DNA of 64,000 nucleotides from Anarhynchus alexandrinus (Eukaryota; Chordata; Aves; Charadriiformes; Charadriidae), in contig VUYV01000010.1 in assembly GCA_008711295.1 (NCBI GenBank), positions 6,516,089 to 6,580,088 on the forward strand, in the 5' to 3' direction. The notes under the pieces were generated by a model. The model had not been told where the DNA came from and searched no databases. It saw only the letters and a list, made by a program, of their open reading frames with translations. Below are positions 10,861 through 23,257 of the stretch, in pieces. Each line of letters starts with the position of its first letter. Within the stretch, counting starts at the first letter, position 1. The position numbers and the translations under genes were made by a program.

Positions 10861-13800
10861 ACCCCAGGCTACGGCTGCACGCCTCTGCTGGGCTGAAAGG
10901 CTACACTTCATGGGTGGACAAAAAGCTTGTTTGGGGGGGTGGGAGTTATGAGATTTTAGATGTATAATCCAAGGAAATATCTGTGGAGACTGCGCCTGCT
11001 GGAGGACTTTCGACTGAGCATAGCCAAATTATAGGAGGAGCAAGGGTGAATTAGTTTTGGTTGCAAAATCAGAAGTTAGGTTGTACCCTGAATCTGCCAT
11101 TTCGTTTCTTAGGTATCTCAGAAGATGAACCAAAACCATCTGAATGCCTGTGGCAAGCTCTGCTAATCAGGGTCGCAGCAGGTCTTGGTGCAATGAACTC
11201 CAGGAACTCCAGCGTTTCTTTCACAACATAATGAACTTTGCGGTGCCTCGTCTTCCCTCAGCACCCTCACTCTCCGCCCCAGTGCCTCACAATCTTTATT
11301 GCAATTATCCTCATAGCATACCTTAGGTGGGCTAAACCTTATTTTCACAGCCTTCTTCCTAGCCACAGGTTGTAGAGAGAGCATACAGCAATTAGGCTCC
11401 TTAGATACCCTAGTTAAACATTTAAAGTTTTCCGGGACAGGAGCCAGGTCTGAATGACCTAACAGAGCGTACCTGAGCTTCTGGGATACAGGGACTTTAA
11501 TGGAATGTCACAAAGCTCTAGAAGTTTGCTATCATCTCTGTCCTAGAGGTTTACCAAGAGATCTGGTACTGTTCAAAAATACATGGATAAGGTACGCATT
11601 TCCCTTTGAAACCCACATTAAAGTTTGGAATGAGGCAGTCAACAAAGTAAAGAAGATTTATCTGAGATACCAGTCCCAGCTCTTTTTGCTGATGGAAACT
11701 CATGTCCTGCAATACTGTACGTGTTGGCAGGAATTCCTCATCGCTCTTCCCTTGAGGGGGAAGCTGACAAACAGCAAGGCCAAGAGCTGCCTTCAGCCAG
11801 AACACAAGCATGTGGTTTGAGGCCACCACGGATGCCTGCCAGGCGTATAGCCAATGGCATTGAGATTCATCGTGGCTGGTTCTCAGCTTGTAAGAATTCT
11901 GGGTTGCCAGAAGGGTAAAAATACCCCAGTGCTTTTCAGTTTGTACTGGGACTTCTCCAAATTTAGACTATATGGCAATATCTTGTAAGGTTCAGGAAAA
12001 CAAGTGATTCCAAAAGCAGGTTAGGGGTTCTACCCTTTGGCCACCTCAACAGCCAGGCTTTGCACCCTGTAGCTGGCTTCATGTGCAAACCCTTTCCTTG
12101 TAAAACAAGCTCTGAAAAACTGAGCTCTGCCCTCTATCAGTTGACATTTTTTGTACAGCATATCCTGTATTAGAGGCAAAGAACAGAGGTTATGTGTTGT
12201 AACATAGCAAAACAGGATCGAATGTCACTCTCGAAGGCAAAGAGTCAGTAGTGTTTGCCATCATCCAGATTGAAGTCAAATAGTTATCCCCAAAGGAATC
12301 CTATAAAGCTTTTGTAAACAGCATGAAGAGGCAGATATTGATTGTATTCTTCTTTGACCAGCTAAAGAATCAGATAGGTGCTACAAAAAACTGGGGATAC
12401 GTATCCAGATAAGAGGACACTAGAGCTGTCAGTCAATCAGACCATAGAGCAATCTGCCCTAGCAAAGTTTCTGTGCAGTCAGAAAGGATCCAGCTAGATC
12501 CCAGTCCTTCCTAGTGCTCTCCACTGTATGACACACTGCTTCCAGGTCTCTCTCACAGGATGCAAAACCTCTGGGACCAGTGAGTGTCCTCATCTGGTAG
12601 TGGCCAGCCAATTACCAGCGAATATTGCTATGGGAACCCAAGATGTAGGAAATTCAACACCACAAACTACCTCATCCCATTTCTCTTCTTGTGCCAGCTC
12701 CAAGGGTAAGAGAACGGGCAGCCTCCGTGGAGGTGCTCCGTTGTTAAAGCAGGTACAAGGGAGCACTGATTGCTGCCTGGGAGGTTATGGCGTTCAGTTC
12801 ACCTGCAGTATCTTCTTCAGTGGATGTAACTCAACAATATTAACTGGGTGTCCACATTCAGGAAGAGGGCAGTACTGACTTCTGCTACTCTTTTCCCCCT
12901 TCTGGTCCACACAATATAGAACGCATTGTTTATTTTCTCCACGCAGATCTCATGCACCATGTGATACCTGATTATCTCATACTCTGCAAAGTGGGCGATT
13001 CTTGCTGCAAGTTTTGATTACTGAGATGGCTGGCTTCGCAAAGATGACATTAAAAATCAGATTAAACTAAAAATTAGATTAAAAGTTATATTAAATTAGA
13101 AAAATCTAAATCGTGCTGCCAATTTGATCTAACTCTTAGGCAAAACCTAGTAGCTAAAAGCAGCAAGCAGAGAGAACAAACATTGTTTCTGCTTAGATAT
13201 AAGAGTCCACCCAATCAATTACTCCTTAGTACATCGCTGCTTAAGAGTGAACATCACTTAATTAATATAGTAAGTGCAGTTACAAGGGTATTTATATATT
13301 CATAGAAAAATGACATTTTTTCTCAAAGTAGCGATGTAAAATGCATTAATGTATTTATGCACGCCTCACTTACATAAAAAGGGCTTAGCGTACTAGTTGA
13401 TGTTAATAGCAAGCTTCCAGTGACTACAGTGATGCATAAATTTTTGACACATATGCACAAGTCAGGTAATGTATTTGCATACTAAGCAGGGAGTTTGAGT
13501 TCTAGCTTTCTGGGGCAGAAACCGCTTTTAATTGCGTGTGATGCATAGCACAGGGAGGCTGACAGTGCTAATCAAAAGTTAACAACCAGGAAGGATTTGT
13601 TCTTTGAAAGCTGAAATTTCCAAGTAATCCTTTACATCTAATCCAGCTTGAGCTAAGGAGTGGGAGAAGAATTGCAACTGGACTTTCGTGACCTCTGCAA
13701 AAGATTGTCGGTGGAGTTTCTGCTCTTCCAGAGAGATGGACATAGTTCTGGCCTGGTCAGAGGAATAAACAAGGGAAAAAATATTGCACAAAAGCAAACT

Positions 13801-13939
13801 GGGAAAAAAAGTTTCATGGCATTTCTCTAGGTTGACATTTTTTGTTGGGTGACTGCCAGATGCATGCCAATGCTTCTCTGCACATTGTTTGGGATTTGCT
13901 GGTTTCAGCACTAAAATGAACAGCAATGGAAGCTTTCAG
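10861..13939. other. Unique non-coding stretch, no gene seen
   Basis: Overlapping frames at 11500-11820 (plus, 106 codons) and 11551-11829 (minus, 92 codons), and others at 12528-12878 (plus) and 13579-13926 (minus, 115 codons), match nothing I recognise. From about 13040 to 13460 the sequence is very AT-rich with repeated ATTAGATTAAA-like words. No transposon was confidently identified. Confidence 0.5.
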
Positions 13940-14105
13940 TGTGTTTGAAGATTAATTTCACATAATCGCAACAAAGCTGAAGTCAACAAGCTGAATTTAA
14001 TTACTACCCTGACAGCTGGGAGGCAATTAATGCCCTTAAACTTTCAAGCGCTCTCTTGCTTGTATTTTTCCCCCTGCCTCATTCCTCCTAATTAGAAACA
14101 TGCTT
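13940..14105. promoter_or_regulatory. Candidate homeodomain/MEIS-motif block
   Basis: Within about 165 bp lie TTTAATTACT, CTGACAGCTG (a MEIS/TGIF-like TGACAG core), GGCAATTAATG and CCTAATTAGAA. The density of TAATTA/ATTAAT cores with a TGACAG site resembles vertebrate developmental enhancers. This is inference from motif density alone. Confidence 0.25.
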
Positions 14106-16491
14106 CAGGGTAAAGCTGACCATGGTGTTAAATTACCACCTTGTCATCAGAACCATAGAAACTTCCCAATTAGACATCAACTCTTTCACCAGAACAAGAA
14201 TCGAGGCCATCTCTGAATGGTATGAGCTGCAGAGTACTGCTAACGTGTCTCTGTCTTATGGTATCAAGTCCCACCACATTCATCCTCTGGGGTGCATAAC
14301 TAAAGGAATATTCCCACATTGACAGTGGCAGGAAATTTTTATCACTTTATAACCTCTCAGATTTCTGTATTAGGTAATAAAGTGTAAGACAAGCTTTGCA
14401 AAAGGACATTAGCGTGCCAGCAATTTAGTTAGGAATTTAAAGAATCATCTCCTATGAGGCTTAATATACCCCATCTTGCATCTGAAAGGAGTGGGGTTGT
14501 ATCCCCAGGGGAGGTAAGCATTAAAAAATTCCCTGTTGTAATGGCATCATTAAGAGAGAGATCTACACCACATGCAGCATCAGGACCACTACACTTTACT
14601 CCAAAACTGCAACAAATCTGCTGATTCAGCAGAGTACAATTTGGAATTTTGTTCCTAGGTAAAATTCCAGTGTTTAGGTTCATTGTGAATCAGGCAAAAC
14701 ATGAACTTCTCACAGGATCAGAGTTTTTTGTGGGTGTTTTGGTATTTTCACTCTTCCAAAATTTAAATGTTCTATTTTGCTTTGCTGGACTGATGGAAAC
14801 ATCTTTGATTTCTCTCAACATTGAACTGCATTTTCCTATTCCAGCAGCTTCCCCAATGCACTTAAACTTGTCTATCTGCTGATGAGCAAGGCATCGTGTT
14901 GCCAGCCACAGAGTTCATAACATACAGCTATATATGCATGTGGCACTGTCCAGTAGAGAGCCCAAAGAGGACTCAAAAACAACTCTACGTACAAAATGAC
15001 ACAACATGGCAATGCAGTTTATCACTTTATTGAAGAGGTTACTTCAGCCAAATGAAGTATTTTGATTTGATTTTCCTCTATGGAAAAATGATACTTCCCA
15101 AAACAGTTACATTTGTAAAATCCTTGGATAGTGCAAAACATGCATTTTTACGGGTTCAGATCAGAATACTTTTGGCTTTTCTTGGGAAACTACCTTCACT
15201 GTACAAAGAGGTCAGTGAAGTACTGCTGGGAGTGGAAACCTCTGTGGTTTCCTTCTCTGTTGGGTTCAGAGGAGAGCTAAGCCTGGCAAATCACAGCTAT
15301 TTCTCTGTGTGCTCAGACTTACTGCCGTCAGCAGAACAGAATCTGGAAAAGAAACTCTGCCCAATAGTTTTGCTTTATGTCTACATTTCAGCGAGTACCG
15401 GCAATTAATGATCTGTTGGCAAATTAACATTGCACATGGCAATTGACTGTGGTAATGAAGTTATAGAGTCTTCTTTATGGTTTATTAGTACAATAATAAA
15501 CCACACTCAGCATGTAATAATGGCACACAGTTAAATTAAAGACTTGCTGATGCCTTATAAACCATTTTGAGAAACATTCTTGTAGCAATCCGTAATAGTT
15601 TTCCCCGTGAGCGCAGGCAGGCTTTGCTCTGTACTCTGCAGATACAGTTCTGTCAATATATTTTTTCTATTACTCTCGCATTACTAACAAAGCAGGTCGG
15701 ATACTGGAAAAACAAATTGACTGGAACATTTACTTCAAGTTGAACTAATTTTTAAGCACTTTGGGTGAGAAATAAGTCTTGGCTTCTTCAGACTGCATCT
15801 ATTTCTTCTGTTATTAGGAAATACAACACTTAGGTTGTTCATCACTTTCCTCTCAGACAGAGCCAACAGCTGAATTTTACAGTGTTTCTCAACACTTGGC
15901 AACTTTAATTGACTATACGGCTTTTTAAAAATGAACAGAGGCTAAATCCATCCTCCCAAGTCACCCAGGTTGAAATGTACTGTTTTGACCCAAGTTTTAC
16001 AACGCACTTCCCTCAAACCTTCTACTTCATGTGTGTGACCAAGATCCTCCCTGTTTAGAGAGAGGCCTTACTTCAGACTCCCTGCCCGTTCCCTATTTGA
16101 TCCAAAAAGCAGAGAGGCGTTCACACACTGCGCCAGAGCTCTCTGCCTGTGCACCTACTAAGCTCAAACCACCCGGCGAAGCCTGGCACCAAAGTACTTT
16201 CAGATCTGCTTTACAGCCCCTGCTGTAATGTAGGAGCATTATTTCTCTCCTTCTTCTTGCAGGAATAGCAAGTACTTTGCTTTATTCAGTGTTGCAATAT
16301 AGGATTCACGCTGTGAATGATCAGGCTCTTAGTGGGGCCCGTAATGGCAACTGTATGCTGAATTTAACAACAGACAAAAATATCTGGAACTCTCCAGACT
16401 TCTCTCTGTAGGAAGCCAAAGCAATGCTTAGGGAAACTATCATCTGCCTCTTTCCAGAAAAGCTGCATTTTTTCTTTCCTCCAGCTCCCAC
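14106..16491. other. Unique non-coding stretch, no gene seen
   Basis: The longest frame is 118 codons (15052-15408 plus), unrecognised. Sequence around 15415-15560 is AT-rich. No exon, RNA gene or transposon was recognised. Confidence 0.5.
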
Positions 16492-16509
16492 TGGCCACTA
16501 GAGGCCATC
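16492..16509 (+). promoter_or_regulatory. CTCF-like motif (partial)
   Basis: TGGCCACTAGAGGCCATC fits the CTCF core CCACTAGAGG followed by C, but has CCAT where GGCGC is usual. A weak to moderate match read by eye. Confidence 0.3.
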
Positions 16510-17968
16510 CCAGACCTCACCAACTGCTGGCCCCATTCGCGAAAGCCACACTGACGCCAACGTCCTCGTCTCCCTCAGTCCGATATGAGAGGTGATGGGT
16601 TTTCAGGTCAGTCAAGGCTTTCTTTTTTTCTGTCTGACAGAATGAATATAGGAATATAGGAGGAAAAGCAGTCTTTTTCCTACCCTTTATCTGTCTTGTC
16701 TGGTTAAACTGAAAACTCATTAGGCAATGGCGGTCTGGTGTGAGGTTTGACTGTAGGCCTAGGTATTACCCGTGTGTCTGACGTGAGATCTTCTCTTAGA
16801 CAAAATACTGAGATGACACTGTAGTCAGTGTATGTAATGCACTGCCCTGATCAGAACAAAGAGTCTGTAACAGAGGAGAACTCTTCAATCAGCATTTGAG
16901 GTGTTTGCTTGCAGTTCAAGAAGATACCAAGTCATGCTCCTGAGCTGAACAAGAATAGTCTTCATTGTGCTGATACAGACATGCTCACAGGGGCCGCACA
17001 GGGAAATCTGCATCTTCCACCCGTGTTCATGAAAGCTGTGATTCCAAGATGAGACACAAAGGGAATGAGTTCCTCAGAACCCCCTAAAATTTTTAAATTT
17101 TCCTTTTATAAAAGCTAGAGTACAGACAAGAACAAGGTAACCACTGCCTTCTCCTAGCGGTCATCTGAGGAGGTGGTCAACCCATAAGAATATGAGATGA
17201 CTTTGGGGTATGTATGTAAAACTTTAGCCAGTGCAGGGAGGCCCAACAGTGACTCTGAAGAACTCTCAGAACATCTCTCCATTGACTGCAGTGGGACTCT
17301 TACCTTCCTAAACCAAGGCTGAGGATACATCACTCTATTCCCAGCGCAGAATGGTATTTAGTGCATCTTTTTATGCCTACATGGAACTGCCAGGATCTGA
17401 AAACGCCTTTGTGATAGGCATCTATAAATCCTGCATCACATCCTGCTCATCAGCATTTGCAGATTGTCCACCAGGGTGTAGTGGTTTGTAGTAGGTCCAT
17501 TTTGATACCAACTCTCTCTTTGTTTTATCCCTCAGAAAAGCTTACTCGGCATTATATAAGTTCCATGCAACAGAAGGCTTTTCTTCTGCGAACACTATTA
17601 TAATATCACCCTCTTTAAGACTGCTCCCATTAAGGAGCTTAAAATCTTCTTGAGGTCTCCAGGCTAACACAGTCTTAAGACTGACAGTGTTTTCTAGCCA
17701 CCTCTGACACTGTCATTTCCTTGAATTGCCAAATTCCCCTCTCTCCCCTATTCTTACAGGTGCTACAAGGAGTTTCTAAAGCAATTTAAAGAATACCTGA
17801 CAGATCCTGCTGAGGCTGAATATCCTCACAGGGGAACGGAGAAGTCAGCGGAGGAATGGAGAGCGTGCATCTGTGTCCTGCTGTCATGAGGCAGTCTGGT
17901 TTAATTTTCATTCAGCTGCTCCTAGCTGGTCACTTCCATGCCCAGCTTCAAATTCTAATCCAGAGCTT
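16510..17968. other. Unique non-coding stretch, no gene seen
   Basis: Almost no open frames over 60 codons, and nothing recognisable. A pyrimidine-rich run ending TTCTTACAGG near 17760 looks like a splice acceptor, but no coding frame follows it. Confidence 0.5.
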
Positions 17969-17984
17969 CTCATTAATTAATGAG
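17969..17984. promoter_or_regulatory. Perfect 16-bp palindrome with homeodomain dimer core
   Basis: CTCATTAATTAATGAG is its own reverse complement and contains two TAAT cores in inverted orientation, the arrangement bound cooperatively by paired-class and other homeodomain dimers. The near neighbourhood also holds ACTAATTAATACG at about 18103. Function is inferred from the motif only. Confidence 0.4.
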
Positions 17985-19748
17985 CTTTGCCCAGTGGGAA
18001 TCTGCTTACTGGGGGATATTTGTGCCTGAGATGAGCAGCTTCTCTAGAAGCCTAATATCCTCAGCAGGAGATGCTCAGTAAACTCAAATGCGTGCATGTG
18101 CACTAATTAATACGTAATAAATACACCTAGTAATGCCAGTGTTTAAAGACTGGCTCATAAATGATGACTGGACTCAAGGAGCTGTAACAATTCTTAATGA
18201 GCAATTATGAGTGATGACTTTCTTCTTCTTTAGTGCTTTGGAAAATGTCTATCTAGTGACAGTGTGAAATAAAGACTTGCAGGAACAAATGGAGCAGCTC
18301 AAACTATGGCTCCTCTCCATCAGTCATCCTATAAAGGGAATGATTCCTGTTGTAGCCAGTTTCACTAGTGTTTTTTTGTGGCTGGTCCTTGCCCTGGTCC
18401 CACCGATACTAATGGGATGTTAGTTAGGCCAGTTAGTCACCACTAGGTAGCAACATCCTTCTTTTGCAGTATGGGAAGAATTTCAGCTGCTTTATGTTAT
18501 GGTTCAAATTATGCTCTCACTGCCCTAAGTGGCAGCCCAAACTCTCTCACTCTATTGCTATAGAAACCATTGTCACACTCCCTCTGACCTTTATAAAGAC
18601 AAGAGGCTATGGAGAACACTCTCTGTTCATTTCAGAAGAACCCAAACACTAAAATAACCTAGAAAGCATCTGTACCCCCTTATTCTTAGAGCAGAGCCCT
18701 TGAGGTGTTCAGTGACATCAAACTGGTGAGCTTTGCAACATCTGCTCAGAAGAGGGACGAGCAGTTTGTGTCCCAGGGCAGGTGGATGGATTAGAAGATC
18801 TTGAGATCCTTTTAAGTATGAATCTGTGGGGCATGGGCAGAGCGGATCTGAGTGTTCGGAGGGTGTGAAGTTAGAGGGTGTATGGGGTCAGGAACGCACA
18901 TTGCATATATTTGTAACATGCTGCTCTGGAGATTAACTGCAAGGATTAAGTCTGGGACATTCAGATTTCAAAGCACATCTCTTTTGTTGTAGAAAACAGA
19001 CATTTGTGACTTCCATTCCTGTTTGAAAGCAGAAGGCAACCAGCCTGTCTTTCTTAACACAAGTTGTACAGTGGACAGGAGGCAGCTCAAATCTGATTTC
19101 AGAATGACCCTTATGTTTTAGATTAAGTTATCTGAGAAGCCACAAAGATTTTCTGATTATTGATTACCATTCTTAAAATACAGTGACAGATGCTCAGAGC
19201 TGAGACCTATCCCTACTAATGAGATGGAATGAAAAAAAATATTTGGATGTTAGAAGGGTAACATCAGCAGCATCAGACCCTCTGAGAGAGCTCAAATCTC
19301 AGACTGCAACTGCCTATCGCTTTGCAAAACTTTGATCTGAAGCACCTTGATAATAAATTAAAACACCGGCTTATTTTCACTGATCACACGCCAATAAATA
19401 CCCTCTCTATTATCTCTGGACAATTGCATCTCCATTGTTGTCTTCTCTTTCAAACTGCTCGGACATCATCGCAGAAAAAGAGAGAACGCATGACATGGTG
19501 TGTTTGTGGGTTACCTTTGAGTTCAGACTGATTTGTAGTCTGGTCACGCGATTTCTGAAAGACTAACACATAACTGTACTTTGCTAGTGTTTTTGCAGAC
19601 TGCAATAATTTTTCTGAAAAGACCATTTAACTAGACAGGAGTCTTCCTGAAACTTTAGTATAGAGTTGGTTGTGGACTTACAACTCCCTTTACCAATCAA
19701 AGTGTTTGAATGACCTGGCTGCCAAGTGAAACCTCATCAGCACTTAAT
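17985..19748. other. Unique AT-rich non-coding stretch, no gene seen
   Basis: Only a few frames over 60 codons, none recognisable. No repeats beyond short AT words. Confidence 0.5.
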
Positions 19749-19804
19749 GTTATATTATATTATATTAGTTTTATAATATATATTATATATAATAATATAT
19801 TATA
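19749..19804. repeat. AT-only low-complexity repeat
   Basis: Begins as a TATTA pentamer array (about four units) and continues as an interrupted TATATAAT tract, almost wholly A and T with strong self-complementarity. It can extrude as a cruciform and will be slippage-prone. It is the most AT-pure stretch of its length that I noticed in the window. Confidence 0.9.
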
Positions 19805-22633
19805 CGTGTTTTTCTACTCTTCCGGTAGCAGCACGATAAAATGACAATAAATAATATATCCATAACAGCGTTAGGTTTTGGTGTTCTGCCTAACTAAGAA
19901 CAGTTATTCACTGACTCACCCCAGAAGCCAGACTATATCAGGGTTGTTAGCTCTAGTGCAGAGCTGACCTAGACAGAAGTACCACAGAGATCTTTCTGGG
20001 AGCGGTGGAGGAATCAGCTATATTCAGGAGAAAGGTGCACGAAGAACTTTGATCTTGGATTCTGGTCAACTTGCATTAGAAACAAGGGCTAAAACCCAAC
20101 TTCAGGAGGGATTCTGTTATGCCTTGTCTCTCTTTGCCAAGAGAACTGCTCCACTCTGCTGCTGGCCAGGGGCTATGGTGTAGATAAGAAGTGACTGAGA
20201 AGACAGCCACATGGATGAATTTGCTGTTCCCTAATACTGCTAACACCAGCTGTCCAGGAAAGCTTCTCTGTTAGAGGAAAAGCAGCTGTAGGCATTACGC
20301 TTAGTGAAATCCAGAAAGTAGAACTACCTCCCATGGTCCCTTATGTTTTCATTACAATCAAACTCTTCTGAGTCCTTTTGCAGAAGGGAATAAAACCACG
20401 TTTTCTTCTGTCCAGCCTAATACACTATAGCAGCTCATGTTTAATTGGGTACAAATGAATGAAATGCATGCTGTGTTCAAGAGACCAATCGTCCATTTCT
20501 GCTGGCTACGAAGGAAGTATTTGGAAGGACACTTTCAGTGGACCTAACACCACCTTTCTTATTTCCCTGAAGTCCACTTCCCTTGTCTGACCATAATAGA
20601 AACAAAGACTGCGAATATACAGTTTGAAAGGTTTGGCACCAAACTTCAGAGGCATCTTCGTCAAGAAGGCATGGCCAAGTAACCCGAGCTCTCTGAGCAG
20701 TTCAGCATTCAGTCCAGCCAAAGGGATATTTAAACTTTGGGTAACAGCGTAAAGAGATGTTTTTCTTCCAGGAAGATGTTTTCTCTGCTCTTGATACCAG
20801 TCAGAAGTCACTGACTGGGTCAACTACTTGCAGTCTGACAGCAAATCCTCATAGACTGGGAGTTTCATAAAGTTTCATCATTACATAGCCTTATTTTGCA
20901 GTAAGAAAGATTCAGGTATGCACTAGTGAGGTGGTGCTGGTCTGTTCCTGCCAACTTTTAAAGGAGGAAGAACAAATGAACAGCTTGGAAGTCACTTCTC
21001 ATCTCCAACCAACTGAGACTCCAATAATGGCAGCTGGGCTTAGCTCAGACTGCAAATCGATTCTTGATTACCATATCCAGTGAGAGCATTGCTATTTGGG
21101 TTACTGATGGTGATAAAGTAGGTCGTTAACAATGAGCCACGACAAAGCAAGTGATTTTAATAGTTGAAATGTTATCCTCTCTAAAGAAGTCATAATAATA
21201 ATGCAATATTATTGAGCCTTTCTAGTCTGAGGGCATCTGTCATCTGTCTGCCTAAAACTGATAGGGTAGAGTGCATTTGAATTTCTTCTGCAGGAAGGAA
21301 ATGATAAAGCTTTATCACTGCTCTCTTTTTTTCACCTTCTTTGCTGCCTGAACACGCCAAAACCTGCATTTTGTCCCTTTTCTTCTTTTGCTGCTGTTTT
21401 TAAATCTTGCTACACATGGGGACTCAATGCTGACCTGTTACTATGCATTTACTGGCTAAGTTGACACAAATGGAGGTCACCATGATTACACACAGATATT
21501 CTCATATTGGAAGTAATGAAAGAAGTAGTCTTAGCAAAGGCAATCATTTTTATTCCCGCTTTGTGCTTCCTATTCATTATTCTGTGAGAAACCCACACCA
21601 GAAAGTCCTATTGCCATGCGTATGAAGGTGTTAAGTGTTCCCACTGACAACCACTCACAGATGAGTGGTCTGTGATGAAGTGCCAGAAGCACCTCCTTTC
21701 CTTTTCAAGGGTGCAGAAGACATGCAGCTTCCATAGATTTCAGCAGGATCCCTGAGTGTTCAGCATGTCAAAAACAGTACAGAAAACACTGGTAAATATT
21801 ACTTAAGCATATGGGTTACCTAATAGCACCTGAGTTGGCACAACAGGTTTTCATAACGCTGGGACCTGAAATGACACTGCAAGAGCTGGTAACCCATGCT
21901 CCCAAGCGCAGTGGCACTGATATTAACACATTACTCAGATCTACACAGGGTTTGGATGACTCAGGAGACTGAACACGACTAATCTCTAGGTCATTTTATT
22001 TAGATCTCAGTGAATCCTGAACCCGGTAGCAACACAAAATGTAGCTCTAACTGTCCCATGCATGTTGATTTAGAAGGGACAACCTGTCTATCAAGCTTTA
22101 TGCCTACTTAATGTATATTTAGTCGTGATTTTTTAATGTGGTATCAGCTCTTTACGTTGCAGCCATAGACCTACAGTATGAGAAACATAAGTGAACAATT
22201 CATGTGAGAACATGATCAAAATTGTGATTTGGGCTGCACCCAGAAAGATGTTGCCTGGATCATTACAAAAGAAAGGGCTAGTTAATGTTAATGTATGCAA
22301 ATACTTATCCAGCCATCTAATTTGATCTGCTTTGGAAGTTAACACAACCTCCACCATCAGACTCTCTGAGTGACTTTTGTTTAATCTGCTCCTACTGCTT
22401 AATGAGTGCAGTCATTAACATACAAGCAGAGGATTTGATGGGCAGTATGACCGGTGTTAGTGGAGGACAAGACCTAATAGGATTTCTCCTCTCTTCTTTT
22501 CTCCCTTTCCCAAGACGTGAGGTTTCTCATATGCTAAGCATAACCCCCAACCCATTATCAACTAACTTGCTATCAGTAAGTCATTACAGGATTGCTGTAC
22601 TTATTAACCTACAGGAATAGACCAGTTCTAGAA
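19805..22633. other. Unique non-coding stretch, no gene seen
   Basis: A 105-codon minus frame (20506-20823) is the longest and is not recognised. No transposon was recognised before the CR1 copy downstream. Confidence 0.5.
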
Positions 22634-22653
22634 TATAATCACACGTGATTATA
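22634..22653. promoter_or_regulatory. 9-bp-arm inverted repeat centred on a CACGTG E-box
   Basis: TATAATCAC (22634-22642) and GTGATTATA (22645-22653) are exact reverse complements separated by AC. The junction creates CACGTG (22642-22647), the canonical E-box of MYC/USF/CLOCK-type bHLH factors. It is symmetrical enough to be a dimer site, but this is inferred only. Confidence 0.4.
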
Positions 22654-22811
22654 AAATATTTGTATACTCCCCCCTCCATGATAACAACTGAAGCACCCTC
22701 ATGAGCTCTTATTAACTTCTATGTCTATCCCAGTCAGATGCCTCTGAGTATCAGGATCTGAACCAATTCACCTATGTGCAACTATCTGCTTTTCTCTGAA
22801 CAACTACAGCA

Positions 22812-23257
22812 TAGGAAAGGATGATCCAAGGGCTGGAGCACCTCTCTTATGAGGAGAGGCTGAAAGAGTTGGGGATGTTCAGCTTGGAGAAGAGAAGGCT
22901 CTGGGGAGATCTTATTGCGGCTTTCCAGTCCCTAAAGGGGCTACAGGAGAGCTGGGGAAGGACTTTTTACTGGGGCATGTAGTGATAGGACAAGGGGGAA
23001 TGGCTTCAAACTGGAAGAGGGCAGGATTAGATTGAACATTAGGAAGAAGTTTTTCACTTTGAGGGTGGTGAGGCACTGGCACAGGTTGCCCAGAGAGGTT
23101 GTTGAGGCCCCATCCCTGGAGGTGTTCAAGGCCGGGCTAGATGTGGCCTTGGGCAACCTGGTCTGGTGGGAGGTGTCCCTGCCTATAGCAGGGGGGTTGG
23201 AACTCGATGATCTTCAAGGTCCTTTCCAACCTAAACCATTCTATGATTCTATGGTTC
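22812..23257 (+). mobile_element. CR1 LINE, 5'-truncated 3' fragment
   Basis: About 445 bp of CR1 in plus orientation, starting within ORF2 near 'aaaggatgatccaagggctgg' and running to the element's true 3' end. The tail has the hallmark words GATGATCTTCAAGGTCC, TTTCCAACC and the short terminal repeat ATTCTATGATTCTATGG. CR1 is a non-LTR retrotransposon that inserts by target-primed reverse transcription, makes no poly-A tail and is usually 5'-truncated, as here. The 3' half differs clearly from the copy at 26655, so the two belong to different CR1 subfamilies. Identification is firm; the exact 5' boundary is uncertain by about 10 bp. Confidence 0.95.
22821..23250 (+). pseudogene. CR1 ORF2 C-terminal remnant
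   Basis: The first frame, from ATG 22821, reads a recognisable ORF2 C-terminal stretch ([19 protein letters not shown]) and closes at a TAG near 22979-22981. The continuation lies in another frame from about 22981: [12 protein letters not shown] residues, then [19 protein letters not shown] and a frame open to 23308. At least one frameshift therefore lies between, near the run 'aaaggggctacagg' (about 22935). The reverse-transcriptase catalytic core and endonuclease domain are absent through 5' truncation. No protein can be made. Confidence 0.85.

Noticed and set aside
11500..11829. Overlapping 106-codon plus and 92-codon minus frames as a possible old retroelement
   Set aside because: The two frames are simply complementary; I could not match either to a retroelement protein and saw no terminal repeats.
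12430..12640. Very old LINE fragment (GTGGCCAG-type words)
   Set aside because: Resemblance limited to a few common words; not enough to call without a search.
13579..13926. 115-codon minus frame as a possible exon
   Set aside because: No recognisable domain and no convincing conserved splice sites at its edges.
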